This document shows, one piece after another, positions 7,823 through 17,349 of a DNA stretch of 64,000 nucleotides (position 1 is its first letter; every line of letters begins with the position of its first letter). Source of the DNA: JAHEDH01 sp963753285 (GTDB lineage Bacteria > Actinomycetota > Acidimicrobiia > Spongiisociales > ZC4RG35); contig CAVWBT010000011.1 of NCBI GenBank assembly GCA_963753285.1, positions 124,001 to 188,000 on the forward strand. Reading direction: 5' to 3'. The notes beneath the pieces were generated by a model. That model was not told where the DNA came from. It did not search any database and was given only the letters and a program-made list of their open reading frames with translations. A program made the position numbers and the translations under genes.

Positions 7823-8790
7823 GGGTCGCCGTCACCGGCGGCTCGGGCGTGGTGGGCCGCGCCGTCGTCTCTCATATGGCCGAAGAGGGTTTCGACGTGG
7901 TCGCGACATCGCGCAGCGCGGCGGCGGACCGGATCCTCGCCGACCTCGGAGCCACTCCGGTCCGCGCCGAGCTCGCCGACTACGACTCATTGGTGGCTGC
8001 TTTCAAAGGTGCAGAACGGGTGTTCCACATCGCCGGGATGAACGCCATGTGCGTGGCCGATCCGGTTCCCATGTGGGAGGCGAACATCGACGGGACCCTC
8101 GACGTTGCGGAAGCTGCGGTCGAGGCCGGGGTGTCACGCCTCGTCTACACGTCGTCGGCAGCAGTGCTGGGGGAGCGGCAGGGGACGGTCGGAGACGAGG
8201 ATTCCGAACACCGCGGCTCGTTCCTCTCCCGCTACGAGGAGTCCAAGTATCTCGCCGAACGGGCACTCGTGGATCTCGATCCTGAGATCGAGATCGTGAT
8301 CGTCAATCCGTCGTCGGTGCAGGGACCGGGACGTGCCACCGGCACCGGTGAGCTCATCCTCGACGTGATCAACGGGCGGTTGCGGGTCCTGGCGGACACG
8401 TCGCTTTCGATCGTCGACATCGATGACTGCGCTCGGGGGCATTTGCTCGCTGCCGAGCACGGGCAGGATCGCCGGCGATACGTGCTCAATTCGTTCACGT
8501 TCGGAACCGTCGACGCCGTCGACATGATCTCCGACGTCATCGGCAGCCGCCTGGACGTTCGGTTCGTGTCCCCGCGGCTGGTGAGGTCCGTGGCACCGCT
8601 GGCCGACTTCCTCCGATGGCTTCGCCTGCCGATTCCGTTCTGCGGCGAGATGATCGCCACCGTCGCCCACGGCCACAGCTACGACGGGAGCAGGGCGACC
8701 AGGGAACTCGGCCTCGAGTACACCGAGCCGGGCCCGTTCATGGAACGGCTGGTCGGGTGGTTCCGCTCCGAGGGTCTCACGGATCGGTGA
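7819..8790 (+). CDS. NAD(P)-dependent epimerase/dehydratase family protein
   Basis: 323-residue extended short-chain dehydrogenase/reductase. The Rossmann motif VTGGSGVVGRAVV is at residues 5-17. The active-site region has serines in LVYTSSAAVLGE and a YEESKYLAE segment that supplies the Tyr-x3-Lys catalytic pair. The pattern with INPSS-like VNPSSVQGPG and the SIVDIDDCARGHLLA segment resembles nucleotide-sugar epimerases and dihydroflavonol-reductase-like enzymes. Substrate cannot be assigned. The ATG at 7819 overlaps the pgsA stop as ATGA, so it is co-translated with a phospholipid enzyme; a lipid or sterol-like substrate is possible but is inference. Confidence 0.85.
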   Translation: MRVAVTGGSGVVGRAVVSHMAEEGFDVVATSRSAAADRILADLGATPVRAELADYDSLVAAFKGAERVFHIAGMNAMCVADPVPMWEANIDGTLDVAEAAVEAGVSRLVYTSSAAVLGERQGTVGDEDSEHRGSFLSRYEESKYLAERALVDLDPEIEIVIVNPSSVQGPGRATGTGELILDVINGRLRVLADTSLSIVDIDDCARGHLLAAEHGQDRRRYVLNSFTFGTVDAVDMISDVIGSRLDVRFVSPRLVRSVAPLADFLRWLRLPIPFCGEMIATVAHGHSYDGSRATRELGLEYTEPGPFMERLVGWFRSEGLTDR

Positions 8791-8808
8791 CACCGGTTCT
8801 GCGTCTGT

Positions 8809-9549
8809 TCAGTCTCGCTGGAGTTTCGAGAGCAGGCGCAGGAACTCGAGGTACAGCCAGACGATCGTGACCATCAGCCCGAACGCGGCGTACCAGTTCA
8901 TGTAGCCGGGGGCGCGTCCCTTGACGCCGCGTTCGATGAGGTCGAAGTCGAGCAGCAGGTTGAAGGCGGCGATCCCGATCACGAGCAGGCTGAACCCGAT
9001 GCCGAGCAGCCCGGCGTCCCAGATCAAGGGCACGCCGATGTCGAAGAAGGACAGTCCGAAGCTGATCAGATAGAAGGCGAAGACCGCCAGGGTCGCTCCG
9101 GTCACGACCGATCGCAGGCGGTCGGTCACGCGGATGGTCCGCGTGACATACAGCACCGCCATCACGAACGTGGTGACCGTCGTGGCGAGGATGGCCTGGA
9201 CGATGAGGCCGTCGAATGCGGTCTCGTACAACCGTGAGACGACACCGACGATCGCACCCTCGACCACCGCATACACCGGGCCGATGAACGGAGCCCAAGT
9301 CGGCTTGAGGCTCCCGGCGATCACGGCGATGATCGCGACCACGAAGGCGCCGAGCACCCAACTGGGGAACGATTCGCCGTCGAACTGGGTCCACCCGAAG
9401 ATCGCCGCAGGCACGAAGAGCGCGGACAGGATGATGAACGAGCGGATCACGCCGTTTCCGGTCATCACATCGTCGGTGGTGGTGATCGGTCCTGCGGGTG
9501 CGGGCTGTTGACGAGTGTCGAACGCCTTGGCGAGAACGGGATTGGCCAC
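8809..9549 (-). CDS. Bax inhibitor-1/YccA family membrane protein
   Basis: 246 residues with seven hydrophobic segments, a layout typical of bacterial Bax inhibitor-1-like (YccA/YbhL) proteins, some of which are pH-sensitive calcium leak channels. Family-like stretches include FIGPVYAVVEGAIVGVVS and the C-terminal AFGLMVTIVWLYLEFLRLLS with the usual two acidic positions nearby. The GTG at 9549 is chosen because a perfect AGGAGG (9552-9557 on this strand) lies 2-3 bases upstream of a short spacer; an upstream frame to 9672 has no such site. Convergent with the epimerase gene, divergent from the thioesterase gene. Confidence 0.88.
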   Translation of the reverse strand: MANPVLAKAFDTRQQPAPAGPITTTDDVMTGNGVIRSFIILSALFVPAAIFGWTQFDGESFPSWVLGAFVVAIIAVIAGSLKPTWAPFIGPVYAVVEGAIVGVVSRLYETAFDGLIVQAILATTVTTFVMAVLYVTRTIRVTDRLRSVVTGATLAVFAFYLISFGLSFFDIGVPLIWDAGLLGIGFSLLVIGIAAFNLLLDFDLIERGVKGRAPGYMNWYAAFGLMVTIVWLYLEFLRLLSKLQRD

Positions 9550-9583
9550 ACGACCTCCTGAGTCGCTGTCATCATATCCAGCG

Positions 9584-10006
9584 ATGGTGATACCGACAGT
9601 CGACGCCGTGAACGAGCTCGTGGCCGAGACCTTTCCCGCCGCGGCCGACGACGAGTTCCGTTGTACCGACATCGGAGAGGGCTTCGCAGTCGCCAGATGG
9701 ACCTATGACCCTGCCCTGAACCGACCCGGCGGCCTCATCAGCGGCCCCACCCAGTTCACGATCTGTGACACGGCGCTGTGGTACCTGTCGTTCACCGTCG
9801 TCGGGCTCCAGCCGATGGCCGTGACTGCGGATCTGAACATCACGTTTCTCCGGCCTGCGGTCGGTGGAGACCTGGTGGCGCGTGCCAAGCTGATTCGGGC
9901 GGGACGGGCGAGGATCTTCGGGGAGGTACGGGTCTGGGTCGACGGAGCGGAAGACCGTCCCGTCGCCCATGCGACCGGCAGCTACGCGCTGCTGGAGCCG
10001 CGATGA
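9584..10006 (+). CDS. PaaI-type hotdog thioesterase
   Basis: 140-residue hotdog-fold protein that likely hydrolyses acyl-CoA thioesters. Family pattern: RPGGLISGPTQFTICDTALW (the helix region usually reading GG-hydrophobic-x-D), then a MAVTADLNITFLRPA strand and the YALLEPR end. The ATG at 9584 is used; a further upstream start would run into the promoter region of the divergent Bax-inhibitor gene. The next gene, a second hotdog protein, begins in an ATGA overlap, so the pair may form a heteromeric or functionally linked thioesterase couple. Substrate unknown. Confidence 0.8.
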   Translation: MVIPTVDAVNELVAETFPAAADDEFRCTDIGEGFAVARWTYDPALNRPGGLISGPTQFTICDTALWYLSFTVVGLQPMAVTADLNITFLRPAVGGDLVARAKLIRAGRARIFGEVRVWVDGAEDRPVAHATGSYALLEPR

Positions 10007-10455
10007 CGCCCGAGCTGGCCCTCGAACTCGTCAAACCGATCGCCGATGGGATCCCGTTCAACCAGGTGATCGGCGTCACACTCGAGTCGATGACGGTCAC
10101 TGGGGCGACGATGGAGGTGGCTCACCGGGATGAGCTCACCAACAACCCGGCGAGCGGCATTCTTCACGGTGGTGTGGTCTCTTCGATCCTGGATGTGGTC
10201 GGCGGCCTATCCGCACTGTCGGCGATCGTGTTCGATCGCGACCTCCAGGAGCTCACGGGCATTCTCGATGTGTTCGTGAAGTTCGGCACCGTCGACCTGC
10301 GGGTCGACTACCTACGCCCCGGGCTGGGCGAGCGCTTCGTCGCGTCCGGGACGGTCATGCGGTCGGGCCGGCGGATCGCCGTGACTCGGATGGAGTTCCA
10401 CAACCAGGACGACATCCTGCTCGCAACGGGCACCGGAACCTACGTCACCGGATGA
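10003..10455 (+). CDS. Hotdog-fold thioesterase (YigI/PaaI-like)
   Basis: 150 residues. The hotdog signature is clear: NPASGILHGGVVSSILDVVGG (HGG-x-x-x-x-x-x-D), the usual substrate-binding and catalytic helix, followed by the VDYLRPG strand and GRRIAVTRMEF. It resembles YigI, a medium/long-chain acyl-CoA thioesterase, but the chain-length preference cannot be read. It starts at ATG 10003 inside the stop codon of the preceding thioesterase (ATGA), giving tandem coupled paralogues. An inverted repeat CGAACGTC/GACGTTCG at 10467-10495 follows the gene and could terminate transcription or serve as an operator for the next gene. Confidence 0.85.
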   Translation: MTPELALELVKPIADGIPFNQVIGVTLESMTVTGATMEVAHRDELTNNPASGILHGGVVSSILDVVGGLSALSAIVFDRDLQELTGILDVFVKFGTVDLRVDYLRPGLGERFVASGTVMRSGRRIAVTRMEFHNQDDILLATGTGTYVTG

Positions 10456-10559
10456 GGTGTCGTTGACGAACGTCGGTGTCCGTATCTGACGTTCGCCCCT
10501 ATCGAACATCGCTGGTGACCCTCGACGCTGGATGAGGTACATCCAAAGGAGGAATCATC

Positions 10560-11399
10560 ATGCCAATCGTGGAGACAATCGACAGGGAGAGCACCGCTGC
10601 AACCGGCTGGATCGCGTCCCGACCGATCATCTCCTTCGTGGCGTTCGCCTACACGATCTCCTGGGGGCTCTGGCTGGTGTCCCTGCTGCTGGGAGGTGAC
10701 GAATCCGTGCTCGGGATGGTCGTGTTCGTTCTCGGTGGCTTCGGCCCGGCAGCGGCGGCCTTCATCGTGCTGCGCTCCACGGGCGGTTCCACCCGTGCCT
10801 GGGTGCGCTCCATCCTTCATTGGCGCGTCCCGGCTCGCTACTGGCTCTACGCGCTCGCACTCCCAGCAGCGCTGATGGGCTCGGCGAATCTCACGTTGGC
10901 TGCGCTCGGCGAGCCCGTCGAGTGGTCGCTGGCCGGCGAGCGGCTCGTGCCATATCTCGGGACCTTTGCGCTCACGCTGCTGTTTCTCGGCGCCCAGGAG
11001 GAGCCGGGCTGGCGAGGCTTTGCGCTCCCGAGGCTCCAGCAGCGCTTCAGTCCGGTGAAAGCGACGCTCGTGCTCGGCCTCATCTGGGGCGTCTGGCACG
11101 TGCCGCTGTACGGTCCTGTTGGGTTCGTGGTCCCGCTGGTCCTCGCCTTCTTCTACACCTGGGTCTTCAACCGGACGGGTAGCACCCTGATGGCCATCCT
11201 GCTGCACGCGAGTTTCACTCCGGCTCAAGACCACCTCATCCTGTTGCCCGAGGAGTCGCATGGGACCACCGACGTGGCGATGGGTCTGGCGTATCTCCTC
11301 GGCGCGCTGCTGGTGGTTGCCCTGACCCGCGGTCGCCTCGGCTTCGACCGTGTCCGAAACGAACGGCTCATCGACTCGGCCGAGGTCCGTGCCGTCTGA
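10560..11399 (+). CDS. CPBP family intramembrane glutamic protease
   Basis: 279-residue membrane protein of the CAAX prenyl protease/bacteriocin-processing (CPBP, Abi) family. The catalytic motifs are intact: the double glutamate EEPGWRG at residues 147-148, the histidine in IWGVWHVPLYG at about 180, and a later histidine in ILLHASFTP at about 216, all in or near membrane helices. A strong AAAGGAGG ribosome binding site at 10546-10553 supports the ATG at 10560. Seven to eight hydrophobic segments are visible. It stands alone between the thioesterases and mfd. Substrate unknown; no CAAX or bacteriocin gene is adjacent. Confidence 0.88.
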   Translation: MPIVETIDRESTAATGWIASRPIISFVAFAYTISWGLWLVSLLLGGDESVLGMVVFVLGGFGPAAAAFIVLRSTGGSTRAWVRSILHWRVPARYWLYALALPAALMGSANLTLAALGEPVEWSLAGERLVPYLGTFALTLLFLGAQEEPGWRGFALPRLQQRFSPVKATLVLGLIWGVWHVPLYGPVGFVVPLVLAFFYTWVFNRTGSTLMAILLHASFTPAQDHLILLPEESHGTTDVAMGLAYLLGALLVVALTRGRLGFDRVRNERLIDSAEVRAV

Positions 11400-11428
11400 G
11401 GGGATGAAGCATCTCGGCGGTGTGTGCC

Positions 11429-11434
11429 TACGAT
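11429..11434 (+). promoter_or_regulatory. Candidate -10 element of mfd
   Basis: TACGAT ends 9 nt before the mfd ATG at 11444, compatible with a leaderless or nearly leaderless transcript; the spacing is slightly longer than in the other cases. Confidence 0.45.
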
Positions 11435-11443
11435 CGCTGTCGC

Positions 11444-14400
11444 ATGTCCGCACCGCTCGCTTCCCTCCTCGAACGCTGGCGCGCCCAGCACTTCCCGCCG
11501 CTTCCTGGTCGGTGGGTCGTGTCGGCAGGCGCCCGGGCGTTCGCCGTCGCCGGTATCGCCCGCACGCTCGACGAGCCGCTGCTCGTGGTCGTCCCGAGCG
11601 AGCGCGACGCCGAGGAACTCGCCGACGACCTGGGTCTGTTCGTCGATGACGTCGTCCTCATGCCGGCGTGGGAGATCCTCCCCTTCGAGCACATCTCGCC
11701 GAACGCTTCGACGATGGCGCGGAGAGCCGAGGCGCGCCACCGGCTGATCGAGGCCAACGCCGGGACGGTCGTCGTCGCATCGGTGCGGGCCGTCGTACAG
11801 CGCACTTCTCCGAGCGCACCGACACCGGTCGTCGTCTCCCGCGGCGATGAGGTCGAGGTCTCGGACCTCGTTCGGAAGCTCACCTCCATGGGCTATCAGC
11901 GCACCGACCGCGTGGAGGGGCGAGGCGAGGTCGCAGTCCGGGGCGGCATCGTCGACCTCTTCCCGGCGCAGGGACACGAACCGGTGCGGATCGACTTCTG
12001 GGGCGACATCGTCGACGACCTCCGGAGCTTCTCCACCGGCGACCAGCGATCGTCCGATCCAGTCGACCGAATGGTGGCGTTCCCGGCACGAGAGTTCCGG
12101 GTCGATTCGGACGATCTCGTCACCCGGGCCCGCCACCTCCTGAGCTCCGACCCGTGGAACGCTTCGGTCTGGGATCGACTCGCCGAGCGACAGCAATTCG
12201 GCGGCATGGAGTCGTGGATGCCCTGGCTGTCCGATCCGCGGTCGCTCTTCGACGAACTCCCCGACACCGTCACGATCGTCGTCGCCGAGCCCGATCGCGC
12301 CGTTGCCCGAGCCGCCGACCTCGCCGACGAGGAGGCGGAACTCGCAGCCGCACTCGCCCCGACCTGGGGTCAAGGTGCCCCCGAAGCGGGTGAGCACCCT
12401 CCACTCTTCATGGATCTCGCCGCGGCGCTGTCGAGCCGACCGACGATCGAGATGCCGACCATGGCCGCTTCGCCGGCCGACGACGTGCTCACGGTGAGGG
12501 GCCTCGATGCCACCGCGGGCGATCCCGAGTCGGTCGCCGTCGGGATTCAGCGTCTCATCGCGTCGGGGATCTCGGTCGCGGTCGCGATGGACGGGACCTC
12601 CGCAGCCGATCGAGTCGGGCGCGTGCTCAGTGAGAACGGCCTCGTCCTCGAGTCCTCGACGACGGCCCCGTCGTCCGGCGGGGTCGTGATCCCGACCGGG
12701 ATCCACCGGGGGTTCGTCGCGCCCGACATCGGCGTGGCCGTGCTGGGGGAGCAGGAGATCGCCGGACGGCGGCGGTCCCATCGTCGCTCGACCGGTCGCC
12801 GCCGGCGCGACGTCGGCGCCGAGTATCGGGATCTTCGGGAAGGCGACTACGTGGTGCATTTCAAGCACGGCATCGGCAGGTTCGAAGGACTGGTGAGCCG
12901 CACGATGGCCGGCGTGGAACGCGACTACCTCATCGTCGCCTATGCCGGCGACGACAAGCTCTACGTCCCCACGGACCAGCTCGCGGCCGTCAGCAAGTAC
13001 ACCGGCGGCGAGGCGCCGCGGGTGTCTCGGATGGGTGGCAAGGACTGGTCGGAGACGAAGGCCCGGGTGCGGAAGGAGGTCGCCGCCGTCGCCCAGGAGG
13101 TCGTGCGCCTCCACCGTGCGAGAGCTGCGGCGACCGGGCATGCCTATCCACCCGACACGCCCTGGCAGAGGGAGATGGAAGGCTCGTTCCCGTACGAGGA
13201 GACGATCGACCAGCTCGCCTCGATTGCCGAGGTCAAGTCCGACATGGAGGACGACAAGCCGATGGATCGGCTGGTCTTCGGCGATGTCGGCTTCGGCAAG
13301 ACCGAGGTCGCCATCCGGGCGGCATTCAAGGCCGCGACGGCCGGCAAGCAGGTCGCAGTGCTGTGTCCGACCACGCTGCTGGCGCAACAGCACTTCCAGA
13401 CCTTCTCGGAGCGGTTCGCTCCATATCCGATCGAGGTCGCCATGCTGTCGCGTTTCCTCACCGCCAAGGAAGCCAGGGAGGTCGTCGCCAAGCTGAAGAC
13501 CGGCGAGGTCGATGTCGTCATCGGCACTCACCGACTGCTGTCGGAGGACATCGTGTTCAAGGATCTCGGGCTGCTGGTCGTCGACGAGGAGCAACGGTTC
13601 GGGGTGGCGGCGAAGGATCAGATCAAGCGGATGCGCATCGGGGTGGATGTGCTGACGCTGACAGCGACACCGATCCCGAGGACGCTCGAGATGGCTTTGA
13701 CGGGCGTCCGTGAGGTGAGTCAGATCCGCACGCCGCCGGAAGAGCGTCATCCGATCCTCACGTACGTCGGACCGTTCGACGAGAACTCGGTTGCGGCGGC
13801 GATCCGGCGTGAGATGCTGCGTGACGGGCAGATCTTCTACGTCCACAACCGCGTCCAGTCCATCGATCGAACCGTGGAGAAACTGCGCCAGCTGGTGCCC
13901 GATGCCCGCTATGTGACGGCCCACGGGAAGATGTCGGAAGGCCAGCTCGAGCAAGTGATGCTCGACTTCTGGAACGGCGAGTACGACGTGATGGTGGCGA
14001 CGACCATCATCGAGTCCGGTCTCGATCTGCCCCAGGTCAACACGCTCATCGTCGAGCGGTCCGACCTGTTGGGCCTCGGTCAGCTCTACCAGCTGCGTGG
14101 CAGGGTCGGGCGGAGCAATCAACGGGCGTACGCCTACCTGTTCCATCCGACCGATCAGTCGCTGACCGAAGAGGCACATCGTCGCCTCGAGGCGATCGGC
14201 GAGGCCAGCGATCTGGGATCGGGATTCGAACTGGCGATCAAAGACCTCGAGATCCGCGGGGCCGGCTCGATGCTGGGTGAGGTCCAGTCGGGCCACATCG
14301 CCGCGGTCGGGTTCGAGCTGTATGCCGAGCTGGTCGCAGAGGCGGTCGGCAAGTTGGAGGGACGCGAGATCGGCGAGGAGACCCCCGAGATCAGGATCGA

Positions 14401-14806
14401 TCTCCCGATCGACGCCCACATCCCAGACGACTACATCCCCGAACAGCAGCTCCGCCTCGAGGCATATCGGCGGCTGGCGCTGGCGACCAGCCATGCCGAG
14501 GCGGACGAAGTGGCAGCGGAATGGGCCGACCGGTACGGCGAGGTCCCCGCCGAGGCGCAGACCCTGATCGACATCGCCCGGTTGCGCGTCGAGGCGCTGC
14601 GGATCGGTCTGACCGAGATCGTCAAACTTCGCAACGAGGTCCGCTTGGGTCCGGTCGATCTGTCCGACTCCCAGGAGATCCGCCTCAAGCGGATGGCCCG
14701 GGGGTCGGTGTTGAACGCCAGGGAAGCAACGGTCTTCATCCCCGCACCCTCCCCGCTGCTCTCCGGCCTGTTGGAGTTCCTGGCCAAGATGTGGCCGGCG
14801 GGCTGA
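11444..14806 (+). CDS. mfd: Transcription-repair coupling factor
   Basis: Superfamily-2 translocase that removes RNA polymerase stalled at DNA damage and recruits UvrA. The length (1120 residues) is normal. Visible in order: the degenerate UvrB-like N-terminal module (residues 1-400), the RNA-polymerase-interaction domain with DYVVHFKHGIGRFEGL, Walker A GDVGFGKTEVA at about 613, the DEEQ box VVDEEQRFGV at about 713, the TATPIPRTLEMAL motif, and the helicase C-terminal ESGLDLPQVNTLIVERSD region with QLRGRVGRSNQRAYAYL (motif VI), then the TRCF domain. The ATG at 11444 is preferred over an upstream GTG. The downstream gap carries a heptamer array before the foldase gene. Confidence 0.98.
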   Translation: MSAPLASLLERWRAQHFPPLPGRWVVSAGARAFAVAGIARTLDEPLLVVVPSERDAEELADDLGLFVDDVVLMPAWEILPFEHISPNASTMARRAEARHRLIEANAGTVVVASVRAVVQRTSPSAPTPVVVSRGDEVEVSDLVRKLTSMGYQRTDRVEGRGEVAVRGGIVDLFPAQGHEPVRIDFWGDIVDDLRSFSTGDQRSSDPVDRMVAFPAREFRVDSDDLVTRARHLLSSDPWNASVWDRLAERQQFGGMESWMPWLSDPRSLFDELPDTVTIVVAEPDRAVARAADLADEEAELAAALAPTWGQGAPEAGEHPPLFMDLAAALSSRPTIEMPTMAASPADDVLTVRGLDATAGDPESVAVGIQRLIASGISVAVAMDGTSAADRVGRVLSENGLVLESSTTAPSSGGVVIPTGIHRGFVAPDIGVAVLGEQEIAGRRRSHRRSTGRRRRDVGAEYRDLREGDYVVHFKHGIGRFEGLVSRTMAGVERDYLIVAYAGDDKLYVPTDQLAAVSKYTGGEAPRVSRMGGKDWSETKARVRKEVAAVAQEVVRLHRARAAATGHAYPPDTPWQREMEGSFPYEETIDQLASIAEVKSDMEDDKPMDRLVFGDVGFGKTEVAIRAAFKAATAGKQVAVLCPTTLLAQQHFQTFSERFAPYPIEVAMLSRFLTAKEAREVVAKLKTGEVDVVIGTHRLLSEDIVFKDLGLLVVDEEQRFGVAAKDQIKRMRIGVDVLTLTATPIPRTLEMALTGVREVSQIRTPPEERHPILTYVGPFDENSVAAAIRREMLRDGQIFYVHNRVQSIDRTVEKLRQLVPDARYVTAHGKMSEGQLEQVMLDFWNGEYDVMVATTIIESGLDLPQVNTLIVERSDLLGLGQLYQLRGRVGRSNQRAYAYLFHPTDQSLTEEAHRRLEAIGEASDLGSGFELAIKDLEIRGAGSMLGEVQSGHIAAVGFELYAELVAEAVGKLEGREIGEETPEIRIDLPIDAHIPDDYIPEQQLRLEAYRRLALATSHAEADEVAAEWADRYGEVPAEAQTLIDIARLRVEALRIGLTEIVKLRNEVRLGPVDLSDSQEIRLKRMARGSVLNAREATVFIPAPSPLLSGLLEFLAKMWPAG

Positions 14807-14840
14807 CGCCCTCCGCCGTACGTCTCACGTCAATTGCCGT

Positions 14841-14882
14841 CATCTGTCATCTGTCATCTGTCATCTGTCATCTGTCATCTTG
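14841..14882. repeat. Heptamer array, unit CATCTGT
   Basis: Five perfect CATCTGT units (14841-14875) are followed in phase by CATCTTG. It lies in the 149-bp gap between mfd and the lipoprotein foldase gene, upstream of a TACGAT box near 14917 that may be the foldase promoter. Confidence 0.92.
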
Positions 14883-14955
14883 TCTCCCGATTGTCTCGCA
14901 CGTGTGAGGGGACAGTACGATGGCGGTTGCACCCCGAGTCTCCTGAGGTTTTCCC

Positions 14956-15873
14956 TTGCGTTCCCGAATCTTCCTTCTCCTCGCTGCTGCGGCGCTCGTT
15001 CTGACTGCGTGCGGTGGTGGCAACCAGGTCGTCGCCACGGTCGCCGACGGCGACCTCTACTCGTTCGAGATCGACGAACAGATGGTCGAAGAGTTGTCTT
15101 CGACGACCGGCGCCGTCGACAAGACCCAGTTCGCCCAGGACCTGACCAACACGATCGTCGAACTCATCGTCATCGCCCGCGCCGAATCGGACTTCGACAT
15201 CACGTTCACGGACGAGCAGGTCGATGAGCGCACCGAAGAGCTGTCTACGGAGTTCGCCGCAGAGATCGAGGCGAATGGGTTCACCGACGAGCGTGTTCGC
15301 CGGGTCGCCCACCAGCAGATGGTCGCCGACGCCGTGCAGCAGGTCCTGATCGATGAGGAGGGTCCGGTCACCGACGAGGAGATCGACGCCTTCGTCAACG
15401 AGACGATCCGGGGTCAGACCGAGGTCTGTGCGTCCCACATCCTGCTCGACACCGAGGAGGACGCCCAGGCAGCGCTCGAGCGCGTGCAGGCGGGCGAGGA
15501 CTTCGCCGAGGTGGCAGGGGACGTCTCGACCGGGCCGTCCGGTCCCGACGGCGGCGACCTCGGCTGTGCTCTGCTGGGCAACTACGTCGCAGAGTTCGCC
15601 CAAGGTGCATTCGAGGCCGAGGTCGGCGTCCCCACCGAGCCCGTCCAGTCATCGTTCGGCTGGCACATCATCCTCGTCGCCGAGCGGACCGATCCCGATG
15701 TCGACCTCGACGTCGTGCGCGAGAACGCCGCCACCGTGCTGTCCGCCCAAGACGGACAGAACCTGGTGCAGGAGTGGCTCCTTGCCGCCGTGTCCGAGGC
15801 CGACGTCACGGTCGAGCCCGAGTACGGCGACTGGGTCTCGACTCCGGTTCCACAGGTGACACCTCCGGCATGA
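14956..15873 (+). CDS. Parvulin-type peptidyl-prolyl isomerase lipoprotein (PrsA/SurA-like)
   Basis: 305-residue exported foldase. A lipoprotein signal peptide ends in LVLTAC with the lipid-accepting Cys at residue 19, so it should be anchored on the outer face of the cytoplasmic membrane. Residues 30-150 form the helical chaperone part. The rotamase domain follows (CASHILLDTEEDAQAALERV, GPSGPDGGDLGC, SSFGWHIILV), which matches the parvulin HILV/GDLG/GWHI pattern, with extra Cys residues in the domain. The start is TTG at 14956. mazG begins in an ATGA overlap with its stop. The foldase-mazG-eno-ftsB order is common in actinobacteria. Confidence 0.9.
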   Translation: MRSRIFLLLAAAALVLTACGGGNQVVATVADGDLYSFEIDEQMVEELSSTTGAVDKTQFAQDLTNTIVELIVIARAESDFDITFTDEQVDERTEELSTEFAAEIEANGFTDERVRRVAHQQMVADAVQQVLIDEEGPVTDEEIDAFVNETIRGQTEVCASHILLDTEEDAQAALERVQAGEDFAEVAGDVSTGPSGPDGGDLGCALLGNYVAEFAQGAFEAEVGVPTEPVQSSFGWHIILVAERTDPDVDLDVVRENAATVLSAQDGQNLVQEWLLAAVSEADVTVEPEYGDWVSTPVPQVTPPA

Positions 15874-17282
15874 TCGACATCGTCGGACTCGGCCCGGGCG
15901 ATCTGAACCGGGTCCCTGCGCCGACGCTGCAGCTGCTCCTGGACCCGGAGCGGACGGTGATCGGCAGGACGGTCGACCATCCCGCGTCGGTCGAGCTCGC
16001 CCGACGTCGATCGGTGATCTTCTGCGACGATCTCTACGAGGCGTCCATGTCCTTTGACGACGTCTACGAGTCGATCGCCGAGCGGGTCGTGCGCGCCGCC
16101 GACCGCGGGGCCGTGATCTACGCGGTTCCCGGGTCGCCTTCGGTCGGTGAGCTCGCCGTTGGCAAGATTCTCGCTCGTGCTGTCGCCACCGTCCATCCCG
16201 CCGAGTCGTTCCTCGATCTGCTGTTCCGCACCGTCGGGGTCGACCCCCTCGCGGACGGCTTCCAGCTCCTCAACGCGCACGATCTGCCGCCGGTCCTCTC
16301 GTTCTCGACGCCGACCGCGATCGGTCACGTCGACGACCCGGCCGTGTTGGCAGACCTGGCTGCACTCATCGATCGAACCGCCCACGATGGACTCGAGATC
16401 ACCGTGCTGTCCGGGATCGGCGCCTCCGACGAGGAGATCTGGACCGGCCCCGCGGCACAAGCGCCCGCCCACCTCGCCGGCGTCCGAACGTCGGTGTTCG
16501 TACCCGCCCATCCCAACGGGCTGGTCGGAGTGGTGGACATGATGCGCCGGCTCCGCAACGAGTGCCCGTGGGACCGCAAACAGACCCACGAGAGCCTGAT
16601 CCGCTACCTGGTCGAGGAGACCTACGAGCTGATCGAGGCGCTCAACTATCTGATCGTGGGAGACGCCGAGGATCTCGGTGCATACGCCGAGGTCGAGGAG
16701 GAACTCGGCGACGTGCTGCTTCAAGTGCTCTTCCACTCCGTGATCGCCGAAGACCAGGGCGCGTTCGGGATCGCCGATGTCGCCCACACCCTCAGGACGA
16801 AGATGGTCAGGCGCCACCCGCACGTGTTCGGCGACATCGACGCAGCCGACGCCGAGACGGTCAAACGCAACTGGGACGAGATCAAGGCAGTGGAGAAGGG
16901 TGGTGCTCCCCAGTCCCTGCTCGAGGGGATCGCCGCCATGCCCGGGCTGTCGCGTTCGATGGAACTCGGGCGACGCGCGGCCAAGGTCGGGTTCGACTGG
17001 CCGGACCTCGGCGGCGTGCGGGCCGCAGTCACTCAGGAGCTCGCCGAACTCGACGGTGCCATCACCGAGGACGACAGGAGGCACGAACTCGGAGACGTCC
17101 TGTTTTCGATCGTCAATCTGGCACGACACCTAGACATCGATCCAGAGGCGGCACTGCAGGCATCGGCGTCGCGTTTCGAAAACCGGTTCCGTCGGATGGA
17201 ACGCGCTGCCGACCTCGCCGAGCTCGATCTCGACGCCATGAACGCCCTGTGGCACGAGGCGAAAGGCCCTGCCGGGGACTGA
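15870..17282 (+). CDS. mazG: Nucleoside triphosphate pyrophosphohydrolase MazG with N-terminal methylase-like domain
   Basis: 470 residues. Residues 1-210 resemble the tetrapyrrole (SAM-dependent) methylase domain found in YabN-type fusions (VGLGPGDLNRVPAPT, and the VIYAVPGSPSVGE stretch). Residues 215-470 hold the MazG catalytic unit, which hydrolyses NTPs or dNTPs to monophosphates: LRNECPWDRKQTHESL, the EEtyELIEAL helix and EEELGDVLLQVLFHS, with the Mg-binding E-x2-E and E-x2-D pairs. A second, shorter MazG repeat follows (RHELGDVLFSIVNLARHL). The ATG at 15870 overlaps the foldase stop. Whether the methylase-like part binds SAM is not known. The gene stops 67 bp before eno. Confidence 0.92.
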   Translation: MIDIVGLGPGDLNRVPAPTLQLLLDPERTVIGRTVDHPASVELARRRSVIFCDDLYEASMSFDDVYESIAERVVRAADRGAVIYAVPGSPSVGELAVGKILARAVATVHPAESFLDLLFRTVGVDPLADGFQLLNAHDLPPVLSFSTPTAIGHVDDPAVLADLAALIDRTAHDGLEITVLSGIGASDEEIWTGPAAQAPAHLAGVRTSVFVPAHPNGLVGVVDMMRRLRNECPWDRKQTHESLIRYLVEETYELIEALNYLIVGDAEDLGAYAEVEEELGDVLLQVLFHSVIAEDQGAFGIADVAHTLRTKMVRRHPHVFGDIDAADAETVKRNWDEIKAVEKGGAPQSLLEGIAAMPGLSRSMELGRRAAKVGFDWPDLGGVRAAVTQELAELDGAITEDDRRHELGDVLFSIVNLARHLDIDPEAALQASASRFENRFRRMERAADLAELDLDAMNALWHEAKGPAGD

Positions 17283-17349
17283 CCGAGGTCCACCTGATCC
17301 GGCCGCTCGTGCTGCTAGTTTCAGGGGGTCACAACGAGAAGGGATCGAA

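Noticed and set aside
11225..14494. Long minus-strand frame antisense to mfd (1089 codons)
   Set aside because: GC-rich codon use of mfd leaves the opposite strand open; it shows no protein-family motif while mfd does.
15582..17129. 515-codon minus-strand frame across the foldase and mazG
   Set aside because: Antisense shadow; no family motif.
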